Below the pieces are notes generated by a model. The model saw only the letters and a list, made by a program, of their open reading frames with translations. It had not been told where the DNA came from and did no database searches. A stretch of DNA of 64,000 bases from Amycolatopsis thermalba (lineage in GTDB: Bacteria > Actinomycetota > Actinomycetes > Mycobacteriales > Pseudonocardiaceae): positions 62,001 to 126,000 of the forward strand of contig NZ_PQHW01000001.1 in NCBI RefSeq assembly GCF_003385215.1. Direction: 5' to 3'. The position numbers and the translations under genes are program-made. Below are positions 34,150 through 41,904 of the stretch, piece by piece. How positions within the stretch are numbered: position 1 is the stretch's first letter; the number at the start of each line of letters is the position of its first letter.

Positions 34150-35204
34150 CGCGGCGCCTCCCCGGCGAGATCGAACCCGAAGGCGGCCGGCCCGGCGAGC
34201 GCGAGGCCCTCCGGTGTCCGCCAGGCCGCGGGCCCGTCCGCGACGATCGCCGTCACCAGCAGGTCCTCGCGCAGCTCGTCGATCAGCAGCGGACGGCGGG
34301 TTTCCGTGGCGAACAGGACGATGGTGTCCGGAGTGGCGGCCACGACCCGGCCGCCGTCGAGCGCCAGCAGGAACTCCTCCTGGAACTCGACGCGCAGCGA
34401 CCGGTCCCCGTCCGCGCTGTCGATCATCAGCGAACCACCGGTGCGCTGCTCGGGTCCGTGGTGCCGGAGGTGCCGCACGTGGCCGCGGACCAGGACACGA
34501 CCACCGCCGAGCGCGGATTCGACGCTCCCGGCCCTGCCGAGCGCGGCGCGGCCGATGGCGAGCGCCCGGGACACCGTGCCGCGGAGCGCGGCCCGCCGGG
34601 CCACCGCCGCCTCCATCAGCTCGAACGCGAACGCGCCGAGACCGCCGACCCCGGCGAGCACACCGAACGCGGTGGTCACGAACCGTTCCCGGGTGCGGGC
34701 CCGGATCGTGATGCTCTGGCCGGCGCCGTCGACCACGAACGCGGGCGTCGGCGGCACCCCGGCCAGGCCCATCACGGTGGCCATGTTCGGCATCGGGCGC
34801 CCGGTGCCGTCGGCGTCGGCCAGCGGCAGTCCCAGCACGGCGGCCCAGGCCAGGGGAATCAGCCCGTTCGCGCCGGCGAGCTGGAAGGGCATCAGCGCGT
34901 CGACCGGCCGTCCGTGGACGTCCCGCACGGCGTCGGCCAGCTCGGCCGGTTCGTCCCCGGTGGGCAGGCGCTCCTCGAACACCAGCGGGGAGCCGAGCAT
35001 GCCGCACGGCATGACGAGCGCATCGGGTGGCAGCTCGTCGAGATCCACCACGCGGACCGGGCCGGACCGCTCGACCGCGTCGCGCGCGAGCCGCTCGGCG
35101 AGCGTCGCCCCGCCCCCGCCGCCGCAGCCGAGCACCGCGCAGCCGCGCGCGAACGCGGCCACGTCACGGCGGCCGATCCGGCGAGGCAGCCTGTCCGGGC
35201 TCAT
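34146..35204 (-). CDS. DUF917 (S-methyl-thiohydantoin desulfurase-like) protein
   Basis: A 352-residue DUF917 protein with the glycine-rich start FARGCAVLGCGGGGGATLAE near residue 17. VVDLDELPPDALVMPCGMLG comes near 50 and the substrate-domain segment PFQLAGANGLIPLAWAAVLG near 105. Databases also name this family S-Me-THD, after S-methyl thiohydantoin desulfurase. It lies first in a two-gene operon with the short hydantoinase-like protein. The start ATG 35204 follows family alignment; upstream in-frame GTGs are possible. Confidence 0.82.
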   Translation of the reverse strand: MSPDRLPRRIGRRDVAAFARGCAVLGCGGGGGATLAERLARDAVERSGPVRVVDLDELPPDALVMPCGMLGSPLVFEERLPTGDEPAELADAVRDVHGRPVDALMPFQLAGANGLIPLAWAAVLGLPLADADGTGRPMPNMATVMGLAGVPPTPAFVVDGAGQSITIRARTRERFVTTAFGVLAGVGGLGAFAFELMEAAVARRAALRGTVSRALAIGRAALGRAGSVESALGGGRVLVRGHVRHLRHHGPEQRTGGSLMIDSADGDRSLRVEFQEEFLLALDGGRVVAATPDTIVLFATETRRPLLIDELREDLLVTAIVADGPAAWRTPEGLALAGPAAFGFDLAGEAPR

Positions 35205-35287
35205 CGCACGAGTATCCACGCCGCGGCCCCTCACCACGGGTGGGACACTGCTGGACCTGGCCGCCGGGCACACACCAGGGTGGGGGC

Positions 35288-36241
35288 ATGCTGACGACGC
35301 GTCTCGACACGGCCCGGATCCGGGCCGCCCGCCAGGTGATCGACCCGGTGTTCCTCGGCTCCCCGCTCTACCGCTGCGAGGCGCTGGAACCCGGCCTCGG
35401 TTGCGCGGTCAGCATCAAGCTGGAGACGGCGAACCCGGTGCGCAGCTTCAAGGGCCGCGGCACCGAGGTGATCGCGAGCGCGCCCGGCGCGGATGCCGTG
35501 GTGTGCGCCAGTGCGGGCAACCTCGGCCAGGCACTGGCCTGGTCCGGCCGCAACCGGGGGCTCGACGTCACCGTCGTGGCGTCCCGCTTCGCGCCGGTGA
35601 CCAAGCTCGACCGCATCCGCGCCCTGGACGCCCGGCTGGAGCTGGTGGACGGCGACTTCGAGCTGGCCCGCGAGCGGGCGGCGGACATCGCGCGGCACGA
35701 CGGGATCCGGCTGGTCGAGGACAGCCTCGACATCGAGACGTGCGAGGGCGCGGCGACCATCGGCCTGGAACTGGTGGACGCCGCGCCGCCGTTCGACGCC
35801 GTGCTGATCGCTCTCGGCGGTGGCGCGATGGCGACCGGGGTGGGTCACGTCGTGAAGGACTGCCTGCCCGGCGCCGAGGTGATCTGCGTCCAGCCGCTGG
35901 GCGCACCGGCGATGACGCTGTCCTGGCGCGAGCGGCGCGTGGTCACCACCGATGCCACCGACACGATCGCCGACGGCGTCGCCGGGCGGCGCCCCATTCC
36001 CGCGGTGCTCGACGACCTCCTCCGGGTCGCCGACGACGCCGTCCTGGTCCGGGAGGAGTCGATCATCGCCGGGATGCGGATGCTGCTCGACCACGCCGGC
36101 CTGGTCGTCGAACCCTCGGCCGCGCTGGGCGTGGCGGCCATCCTGGAAGACCGCGAGCGCTTCGCCGGGCGGCACGTGGTCACCATCGTGTGCGGCGGCA
36201 ACGTCGACCCGGAGGCCCACCGCCGCTGGACCGGCGGATAA
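35288..36241 (+). CDS. PLP-dependent threonine dehydratase-like enzyme
   Basis: A 317-residue fold-type II PLP enzyme. The PLP lysine is in VRSFKGRGTEV near residue 55, the substrate loop is CASAGNLGQALAWSG near 78, and the phosphate-binding glycine run is LIALGGGAMATGVGHV near 179. It has no C-terminal ACT domain, so it is like catabolic serine/threonine dehydratases or related lyases. It is divergent from the DUF917 gene. In a hydantoin-type locus it could handle the released amino acid, giving an imine that RidA would clear (inference). Confidence 0.83.
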   Translation: MLTTRLDTARIRAARQVIDPVFLGSPLYRCEALEPGLGCAVSIKLETANPVRSFKGRGTEVIASAPGADAVVCASAGNLGQALAWSGRNRGLDVTVVASRFAPVTKLDRIRALDARLELVDGDFELARERAADIARHDGIRLVEDSLDIETCEGAATIGLELVDAAPPFDAVLIALGGGAMATGVGHVVKDCLPGAEVICVQPLGAPAMTLSWRERRVVTTDATDTIADGVAGRRPIPAVLDDLLRVADDAVLVREESIIAGMRMLLDHAGLVVEPSAALGVAAILEDRERFAGRHVVTIVCGGNVDPEAHRRWTGG

Positions 36242-36308
36242 TCTCGCCCGGAATATTCTTCCGCGCGAGACGTTCTACCGGCCGACACCAGATCAGCAGG
36301 AGGCTGTC

Positions 36309-37400
36309 ATGCAGTTCGGGATCTTCTCCGTCAGCGACGTGACCACGGATCCGACGACCGGCCAAACTCCGGACGACACCCAGCGCGTGCGGTCGATGCT
36401 GACCATCGCCCAGCACGCCGACCAGGCCGGGCTCGACGTCTTCGCCACCGGCGAGCACCACAACCCGCCGTTCGTCGCGTCCTCCCCCACCACCCTGCTC
36501 GGCTACCTGGCCGGGGTGACCAAGAACATCATCCTGTCCACCTCGACGACGCTGATCACCACCAACGACCCGGTGAAGATCGCCGAGGACTACGCGATGC
36601 TGCAGGTCATCTCGGGCGGCCGGATGGACCTGATGATGGGCCGCGGCAACACCGGGCCGGTCTACCCGTGGTTCGGCCAGGACATCCGGCAGGGCATCCC
36701 GCTGGCGATCGAGAACTACGCTCTGCTGCGCCGCCTGTGGGAGGAGGACGTCGTCGACTGGGAGGGCAACTTCCGCACCCCCCTGCGCGGCTTCACCGCC
36801 ACCCCGCGTCCGCTCGACGGGGTTCCGCCGTTCGTCTGGCACGGCTCGATCCGCAGCCCGGAGATCGCCGAGCAGGCCGCCTACTACGGCGACGGCTTCT
36901 TCCACAACAACATCTTCTGGCCGATGTCCCACACGAAGAAGATGGTGCACTTCTACCGGCAGCGGTTCGAGCACTACGGCCACGGCCCGGCCGACACCGC
37001 GATCGTCGGGCTCGGCGGGCAGGTCTTCATGCGCAGGAACTCCCAGGACGCGTGGAACGAGTTCCGCCCCTACTTCGACAACGCCCCGGTCTACGGCCAC
37101 GGCCCGTCGATGGAGGACTTCACCGCGACGACCCCGCTGACGGTCGGCAGCCCGCAGCAGGTGATCGACCGGTACGCGGCGATGCGCGAGGACGTCGGCG
37201 ACTACCAGCGCCAGCTGTTCCTCATCGACCACGCGGGCCTGCCGCTGAAGACCGTGCTGGAGCAGATCGACCTGCTCGCCGAGGAGGTCGTCCCGGTGCT
37301 GCGCAAGGAGATGGAGGCCAAGCGGCCCGCGCACGTGCCGGCGAACCCGCCGAGCCACGCCGAGCGCGTCGAGGCGGCACGGGCGAAGGCGGCTTCCTGA
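36309..37400 (+). CDS. CE1758-type FMN-dependent luciferase-like monooxygenase
   Basis: A 363-residue luciferase-superfamily protein. The start QFGIFSVSDVTTDPTTGQTP and the segment FATGEHHNPPFVASSPTTLL (near 51) match the CE1758 family (TIGR04036) of actinobacteria. Further barrel segments are GGRMDLMMGRGNTGPVYPWF and VWHGSIRSPEIAEQAAYYGD. It probably uses reduced FMN and oxygen; the substrate is unknown. A CAGGAGG site precedes ATG 36309. There is no obvious partner reductase nearby. Confidence 0.9.
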   Translation: MQFGIFSVSDVTTDPTTGQTPDDTQRVRSMLTIAQHADQAGLDVFATGEHHNPPFVASSPTTLLGYLAGVTKNIILSTSTTLITTNDPVKIAEDYAMLQVISGGRMDLMMGRGNTGPVYPWFGQDIRQGIPLAIENYALLRRLWEEDVVDWEGNFRTPLRGFTATPRPLDGVPPFVWHGSIRSPEIAEQAAYYGDGFFHNNIFWPMSHTKKMVHFYRQRFEHYGHGPADTAIVGLGGQVFMRRNSQDAWNEFRPYFDNAPVYGHGPSMEDFTATTPLTVGSPQQVIDRYAAMREDVGDYQRQLFLIDHAGLPLKTVLEQIDLLAEEVVPVLRKEMEAKRPAHVPANPPSHAERVEAARAKAAS

Positions 37401-37436
37401 GCCTCCGGCGAACCGGACGAACGTCACATCGCGACC

Positions 37437-37467
37437 CTACGGAGAAGTAACCTACGGTCCCGTAACC
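37437..37467 (+). promoter_or_regulatory. Tandem CTACGG-N4-GTAACC repeats overlapping the acyltransferase promoter
   Basis: Two direct copies of CTACGG-N4-GTAACC lie at 37437-37452 and 37452-37467. The second contains the palindrome TACGG-TC-CCGTA and covers a TAACCT -10-like hexamer 6 bases before the ATG at 37475. The regulator is unknown; repression at the -10 element is likely. Confidence 0.6.
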
Positions 37468-37474
37468 TGACGGG

Positions 37475-38176
37475 ATGGCAGAGCTCGTGTACCCACCCGT
37501 CGTCCTGTTCGCGAAGACCATGTTCCGGGTCCTCGACCTGAAACTGCGCGTCGAGGGCAGCGAGCACATCCCCGCCCGCGGTGGCGCGGTCATCGCCTGC
37601 AACCACGTCTCCTACCTGGACTTCATCTTCTGCGGCCTGGGCGCGCAGCCGGCGAAGCGGCTGGTGCGGTTCATGGCGAAGAAGGAGGTCTTCGACCACC
37701 GGATCTCCGGCCCGCTGATGCGCGGCATGGGCCACATCCCGGTCGATCGCGCGGCCGGGCGCGGCGCCTACGACGAGGCGGTCGCCCGGCTGCGCGGCGG
37801 CGAGGTCGTGGGCGTCTTCCCGGAAGCCACGATCAGCCCGTCGTTCACGGTCGAGGAGGTCAAGTCGGGCGCGGCGCGGATGGCGGCCCAGGCCGGGGTG
37901 CCGCTGATCCCGATGGCCGTGTGGGGCTCGCAGCGGCTGTGGACGAAGGGCCGGCCGCGCCGGCTCACCCAGCGGCACGTGCCGATCTCGATCCTGATGG
38001 ACGAGCCGCTGCACCCCGGCCCGGCCGACGACGCCGACGCCGTCACCCGCGAGCTGCGTGACCGGATGAGCCTGCTGCTCGACCGGGCCCAGGCGGAGTA
38101 CCCGGAAAAGCCCGCCGGCCCGGACGACCTCTGGTGGCTGCCCGCCCACCTCGGCGGCACCGCGCCCCAGCCCTGA
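37475..38176 (+). CDS. PlsC-type lysophospholipid acyltransferase
   Basis: A 233-residue membrane-associated acyltransferase. Block I is ACNHVSYLDFIFCGLG (NHxxxxD) near residue 43, block II GHIPVDRAAG near 88, block III VGVFPEATISPSFT near 110 and block IV PLIPMAVWGSQRLW near 145. It would transfer acyl groups to 1-acylglycerol-3-phosphate or a similar lipid. It is monocistronic with a probably leaderless transcript and tandem operator-like repeats over the promoter, implying lipid-linked control. Confidence 0.9.
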   Translation: MAELVYPPVVLFAKTMFRVLDLKLRVEGSEHIPARGGAVIACNHVSYLDFIFCGLGAQPAKRLVRFMAKKEVFDHRISGPLMRGMGHIPVDRAAGRGAYDEAVARLRGGEVVGVFPEATISPSFTVEEVKSGAARMAAQAGVPLIPMAVWGSQRLWTKGRPRRLTQRHVPISILMDEPLHPGPADDADAVTRELRDRMSLLLDRAQAEYPEKPAGPDDLWWLPAHLGGTAPQP

Positions 38177-38217
38177 CCCGCCGCAGCTCGCCCGCCCGGG
38201 TTTGGCCGACCGGACGC

Positions 38218-38330
38218 CGACCGCGCGGGGATCAGCCGACCGGCGCGGCGGGCAGCGGGCGGACGCCCAGCGCGGGAGATCAACTGCCCGGCACCACGGG
38301 CAGCGCGCGGACACCCAGCGCGGGGGTCAG
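38218..38330 (-). repeat. Tandem degenerate copies of the racemase gene tail, each with its own stop codon
   Basis: On the minus strand the racemase gene ends ALGVRPLPAAPRS-stop (stop 38327-38329). Immediately downstream come ALGVRALPVVPGS-stop (stop 38280-38282) and ALGVRPLPAAPVG-stop (stop 38232-38234), then a further decayed copy. Unit length is 47-48 bases, not a multiple of three, yet each unit keeps the reading frame to its own TGA. This is an unusual tandem duplication of a gene's 3' end. Confidence 0.8.
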
Positions 38331-38938
38331 CTACGCGGCGCGGCGGGCAGCGGGCGGACGCCCAGCGCGAAGTCGGCCGCGGCCTCGGCGTGCAGGCGCG
38401 TGGTGGGGAACACCGGCACGGCACTGTCGGCCTCGCCGACCAGCAGTTCGAACTCGGTGCAGCCGTACACGACGCCCTCGGCACCGGCCGTCACCAGCCG
38501 TTCGATCACGCCGCGGCAGGCCGCGCGGGACTCCTCCCGCGTCACGCCCCGGACCAGCTCGTCGTAGATGATCCGGGGCACCAGGTCGCGGTCGGCCGCT
38601 TCGGGCACCAGCACGTCGAGCCCGTGCGCGGCGAGGCGGTCGCGGTAGAACGGCTGCTCCATGGTGAACCGCGTGCCGAGCAGGCCGACGGCCGGCGTCG
38701 GTGATCGCGGCGGCGGTGGCGTCGGCCAGGTGCAGCATCGGGATTCCGACCGCGTCCGCGATCGTCCCGGCGACCTTGTGCATGGTGTTGGTGCACAACA
38801 CGACGACGTCCGCGCCCGCCGCCTCCAGCGCCCGCGCCGCCCGGGCCAGCTCGGCGCCCGCACCCGCTCGTTGACCAGCCGGTAGTACTCCACAGAGGAC
38901 TCCCAGCTCATGCCGCCCGGCAGACCGATCACCTTCAC
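38327..38938 (-). pseudogene. Aspartate/glutamate racemase family pseudogene
   Basis: The gene starts well (MKVIGLPGGMSWESSVEYY, RLVNERVRA). It then jumps to another frame reading ELARAARALEAAGADVVVLC with TNTMHKVAGTIADAVGIP behind, and returns to the first frame at VGLLGTRFTMEQPFYRDRL. About 35-40 family residues after NERVRA are absent, so an internal deletion with frameshift plus a second small indel near 38696 have broken it. The C-terminal half, with YGCTEFELLVG carrying the second catalytic Cys, is intact. The product would have been an amino acid racemase. Its tail is tandemly repeated downstream. Confidence 0.85.
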
Positions 38939-38963
38939 GGCGACCAGTCTGCCGGGCGGGTGA

Positions 38964-39695
38964 TCAGGCCTTGCGGCGGGCGCGCACCAGGAACACCAGC
39001 GCCGCGCCGCCGAGGACGAGGGCCGCGCCGAGGCCGATCAGCCAGCCGCCGTCGAAGCCGGTGTGCGCCAGGTCGGAGGCGTCGCGCGCGGTGGCCTTCG
39101 GGGTTTCGCTGGTGGCCGCCACGGCGGCGGCGCCGGCCGGGGAGCTGCTGGCGGTGGTCCCGGCGGTGGACCGCGACGGGGTGCTGGTGCTGACCGCGCT
39201 GGTGGACGTGGCCGGGGCGGTCGTCGTGGTGCTGGTCCTGGCCGCCGAGGTGCTGGTGCTGGTGGTGGTTTTCCCGATGCCGCAGACGAACCAGTGGCTC
39301 AGCTGCGGGATGTTGTCGTTCTTGCCGGTCGCGGGGGCGCGCAGGTCCGTCCACGGCGGGGTGGTCGAGAGGCCGAGCTTGCCGGGCTCGTAGACGTTGT
39401 AGGCGTTGCCGCCCTTGACGATGATGCCGGTCACCGTGATGTCCGGCGACACGGAGACGATGTCGAGGTACTGGTCGTCGTCGAGCTTGCCGCGGGTGAA
39501 GGTGTAGTCGCCCGGCGCGGTGAGGGTGGTGCCGGCGAGTTTGGCGCCGGCGCAGGTGCTGGCGTTGCCGTCGTGCCGCGTGGCGCGCGGGTCCTCGGCG
39601 GCCGCGTGGGCCGTCGCGGTGCCGAGAACGAAACCGGTGGCCAGCAGGGCCGCGGCGATGTCCGCGCGCAGCGACCGGCGTCGGATGAGCGTCAT
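38964..39695 (-). CDS. Secreted wall protein with LAHTG sortase E-type signal
   Basis: A 243-residue exported protein. Residues 1-32 are a signal peptide (RRRSLRADIAAALLATGFVL, AHA cleavage). A beta-rich domain with two cysteines follows (GGNAYNVYEP, LSHWFVCGIG), then a Thr/Ser-rich linker (about residues 140-200) suited to glycosylation. At the C-terminus, LAHTG is followed by a hydrophobic segment and RARRKA. LAXTG signals are used by class E sortases of high-GC actinobacteria, so it is probably anchored to peptidoglycan. ATG 39695 has a GGAG site. Confidence 0.85.
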   Translation of the reverse strand: MTLIRRRSLRADIAAALLATGFVLGTATAHAAAEDPRATRHDGNASTCAGAKLAGTTLTAPGDYTFTRGKLDDDQYLDIVSVSPDITVTGIIVKGGNAYNVYEPGKLGLSTTPPWTDLRAPATGKNDNIPQLSHWFVCGIGKTTTSTSTSAARTSTTTTAPATSTSAVSTSTPSRSTAGTTASSSPAGAAAVAATSETPKATARDASDLAHTGFDGGWLIGLGAALVLGGAALVFLVRARRKA

Positions 39696-39860
39696 CGTGC
39701 GAACTCCAGGGGGTCGGGAGAGGGCGCGCGCCGATCCCACGGCCGGCGCGACGAGCAGGCGCACGCTACCCCGAACGGAGGAGCAAGATCACCCCCGATC
39801 GCGCTCGGTGACCGTTTCGAGGCCGTTCGGTGCCCAATCCGAAGTAGAACAGCGGTAACC

Positions 39861-40190
39861 GTGCGGTGGACCGGCGAGGCGGGGCCGCTGCCGCCGTGGT
39901 ACCGGCGCCGGAGCACCGTGATCACGGTGAGCGCCTGCGCGACGGTGGTCGCCGTGGTCGTGGCGGCCGCGACCCTCCGGTCCGGCTGGGACGGCCTCCT
40001 CCGCCCGGCCATCCAGGCGGCGGCCATCGCGCTGCTGACTGTCCTCACCACGCCGAAACTGCTGGAGAACGGCTCGATCGCGTCGGTGCGCAGTTCTTCC
40101 TGCGGCGCACCCGCAACGCGCCCCGCCCCGAGGAGGACCCGGCCGTGGCCCGGCAGTCGGCGACGTCTTCGCCCTCACCGAGCTGTCCCT
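39861..40190 (+). pseudogene. Broken gene for a small membrane protein
   Basis: Codon-position GC bias marks coding sequence, but the frame changes twice. From GTG 39861 one frame encodes two hydrophobic helices (VITVSACATVVAVVVAAATL; AIQAAAIALLTVL). Near 40066 it passes to a second frame (ERLDRVGAQFFLRRTRNAP), and near 40155 to a third (GDVFALTELSLAARDAPP). I recognise no family. It may be a decayed gene or carry sequencing errors. The rest of 39696-40221 shows no other gene. Confidence 0.4.
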
Positions 40191-40221
40191 GGCGGCGCGG
40201 GATGCGCCACCGGCTACCGAG

Positions 40222-41100
40222 CTACCACGTGCGGGCCTCGCGCAGCAGGAGGTCCCGCACGTGCTCCACCGCGGGGTTCGCCCCGGCGCCCGGCCGCTGC
40301 ACCAGGAACACCGTGTTGATCGGGGCCTCCTCCGGCTCGTGCAGCGGGACCAGGGTGCCGGAGGCCAGCTCGGCGGCGCACAGGTACCTCGGCAGCACGC
40401 TGTACCCGGCGCCGGCGGCCACCGCGGCCACCACCCCGCGCAGGTCGGGCATCGTCACCGCCGCCTCGGCGGTCAGCCGCTTGCCGAAGACGTCCCGCCA
40501 GTACCGGCGCGCGATCGGCAGGTCCTCGGCGTAGGTCACCAGCGGCATGCCCGCCGTCGCGCCGCAGACGTCGTCACCGGCCCGCGCCGCCCACGACGGC
40601 GCCGCGACGAGCACGTAGTCCTCGTCCATCAACGGGTAGGCCACCAGCGCGCGGCCGCGGGGACGGCGGGTCGAGACCACCAGGTCGTGGTGGCCGGCCC
40701 GCAACTGCTCCAGCAGCGGATCGGTCAGCCCGGTCGCCACGCGCAGCCGCACTCCCCCGGCGACCAGCGGTGCCAGCGCGGGCATCACGCGCACGCACAG
40801 CAGCTCGGCCGGCCCGGCCAGGTACACCGGCTCCGGCGGTCCGGAGTGGACGATGTCCGTCCCGGCGACGGCGGCCAGCGCGTCGACCGGCCCTGCGACG
40901 CGCCCCGCCAGCTCGTGCGCCAGGTGGGTCGGCTCGGCGCCGCGCGGGACACGGGTGAACAACGCGCGGCCCAGCTGCTGTTCGAGCGTGCGCACCTGCG
41001 CGGTCACCGTCGGCTGGGACAGCCCCAGCAGCGGCGCGGCCGCGGTGAACGAGCCCGACCGGTAGACCGCGAGGAAGGTGCGCAACAGGTTCAGGTCCAC
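40222..41100 (-). CDS. LysR family transcriptional regulator
   Basis: A 292-residue LysR protein with HTH in residues 1-60 (LNLLRTFLAVYRSGSFTAAA, LSQPTVTAQVRTLEQQLG). A substrate-binding-like domain follows with GTPR-like positions replaced by STRRPRG. It is divergent from the DJ-1/PfpI gene with 82 bases between. The intergenic ATCGG-AAAA-CCGAT site is a natural binding site, so it probably controls that gene. Confidence 0.87.
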   Translation of the reverse strand: MDLNLLRTFLAVYRSGSFTAAAPLLGLSQPTVTAQVRTLEQQLGRALFTRVPRGAEPTHLAHELAGRVAGPVDALAAVAGTDIVHSGPPEPVYLAGPAELLCVRVMPALAPLVAGGVRLRVATGLTDPLLEQLRAGHHDLVVSTRRPRGRALVAYPLMDEDYVLVAAPSWAARAGDDVCGATAGMPLVTYAEDLPIARRYWRDVFGKRLTAEAAVTMPDLRGVVAAVAAGAGYSVLPRYLCAAELASGTLVPLHEPEEAPINTVFLVQRPGAGANPAVEHVRDLLLREARTW

Positions 41101-41111
41101 CCGGACAAGGT

Positions 41112-41125
41112 ATCGGAAAACCGAT
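41112..41125. promoter_or_regulatory. ATCGG-AAAA-CCGAT LysR-type binding site
   Basis: A perfect 5-4-5 inverted repeat lies just upstream of the LysR start. A related half-repeat (ATTTCCGAT) around 41143-41151 is nearer the DJ-1 gene. The arrangement matches a recognition plus activation site pair for a LysR regulator. Confidence 0.6.
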
Positions 41126-41182
41126 GGCAGCGATCGCCTCTTCTATTCGATTTCCGATGACAGCGCGCCTACCGTCGAGGAC

Positions 41183-41869
41183 ATGGCGAACATTCTCTTC
41201 GTGATGACCGGTGCCGACCGCTGGACGTTCGCGGACGGCACCCAGCACCCGACGGGCTTCTGGGCCGAGGAGGCCGTGGTCCCGTTCGAGACGTTCACCG
41301 CGGCCGGCCACCGGGTCACCGTGGCCACGCCCGGCGGTGTCGTGCCACCCGTCGACGAGGCCAGCCTCACCCCCGAGGCCACCGGCGGCGCCGAGACCGC
41401 CGCACACCTGCGCGAGGTCGCGGCCACCGCCTTCGCCCACCCGGTCGCGCTGGCCGACGTCGACCCGGACGGCTTCGACGCGGTCTACGTGCCCGGCGGC
41501 CACGGCCCGATGGAGGACCTCGCGTCCGACGCCGGCTCCGGCCGCCTCCTCACCCGGGCGCTGCGGGACGGCAAACCGATCGGCGTGGCCTGCCACGGCC
41601 CGGCCGCGCTGCTGGCCGCCACCGACGAGGGCGGCAACGCCTTCGCCGGATACCGGATCACCGCCTTCAGCAACGCCGAGGAGGAGCTGGCCGGCAACGC
41701 CGCCAAGGCACGCTGGCTGTTGCAGGACCGCCTGACCGAGGCGGGCCTGAAGGTCGAGACGGGCGAGCCGTTCGCCCCGCACGTGGTCGTCGACCGCACC
41801 GTGGTCACCGGGCAGAACCCGGCGTCGTCGGCCCCGCTCGCGGCGGAACTGCTGAAGCTGCTGCCCTGA
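41183..41869 (+). CDS. DJ-1/PfpI family protein (type 1 glutamine amidotransferase-like)
   Basis: A 228-residue protein with the nucleophile elbow GVACHGPAALLA (Cys near 136), the preceding acidic VYVPGGHGPMEDL strand near 108, and VTGQNPASSAPLA at the end. It is closest to the Hsp31/HchA-like branch, whose members act as glyoxalase III-type or protein-repair enzymes. The precise activity is not determined. The start ATG 41183 has a GAGG site. It is probably induced through the divergent LysR. Confidence 0.87.
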   Translation: MANILFVMTGADRWTFADGTQHPTGFWAEEAVVPFETFTAAGHRVTVATPGGVVPPVDEASLTPEATGGAETAAHLREVAATAFAHPVALADVDPDGFDAVYVPGGHGPMEDLASDAGSGRLLTRALRDGKPIGVACHGPAALLAATDEGGNAFAGYRITAFSNAEEELAGNAAKARWLLQDRLTEAGLKVETGEPFAPHVVVDRTVVTGQNPASSAPLAAELLKLLP

Positions 41870-41904
41870 TCGCGAAGGTCCACACCGGACCGTGGCAGCA
41901 TGGG

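Noticed and set aside
31747-36342. Very long plus-strand open frame across the PucR and hydantoinase region
   Set aside because: It overlaps four well-supported genes, is Arg/Gly/Pro-rich with no domain, and is a by-product of high GC content.
38218-38330. CRISPR-like or REP-like array
   Set aside because: Repeats are directly joined with no unique spacers, and the unit is plainly the coding tail of the neighbouring gene.
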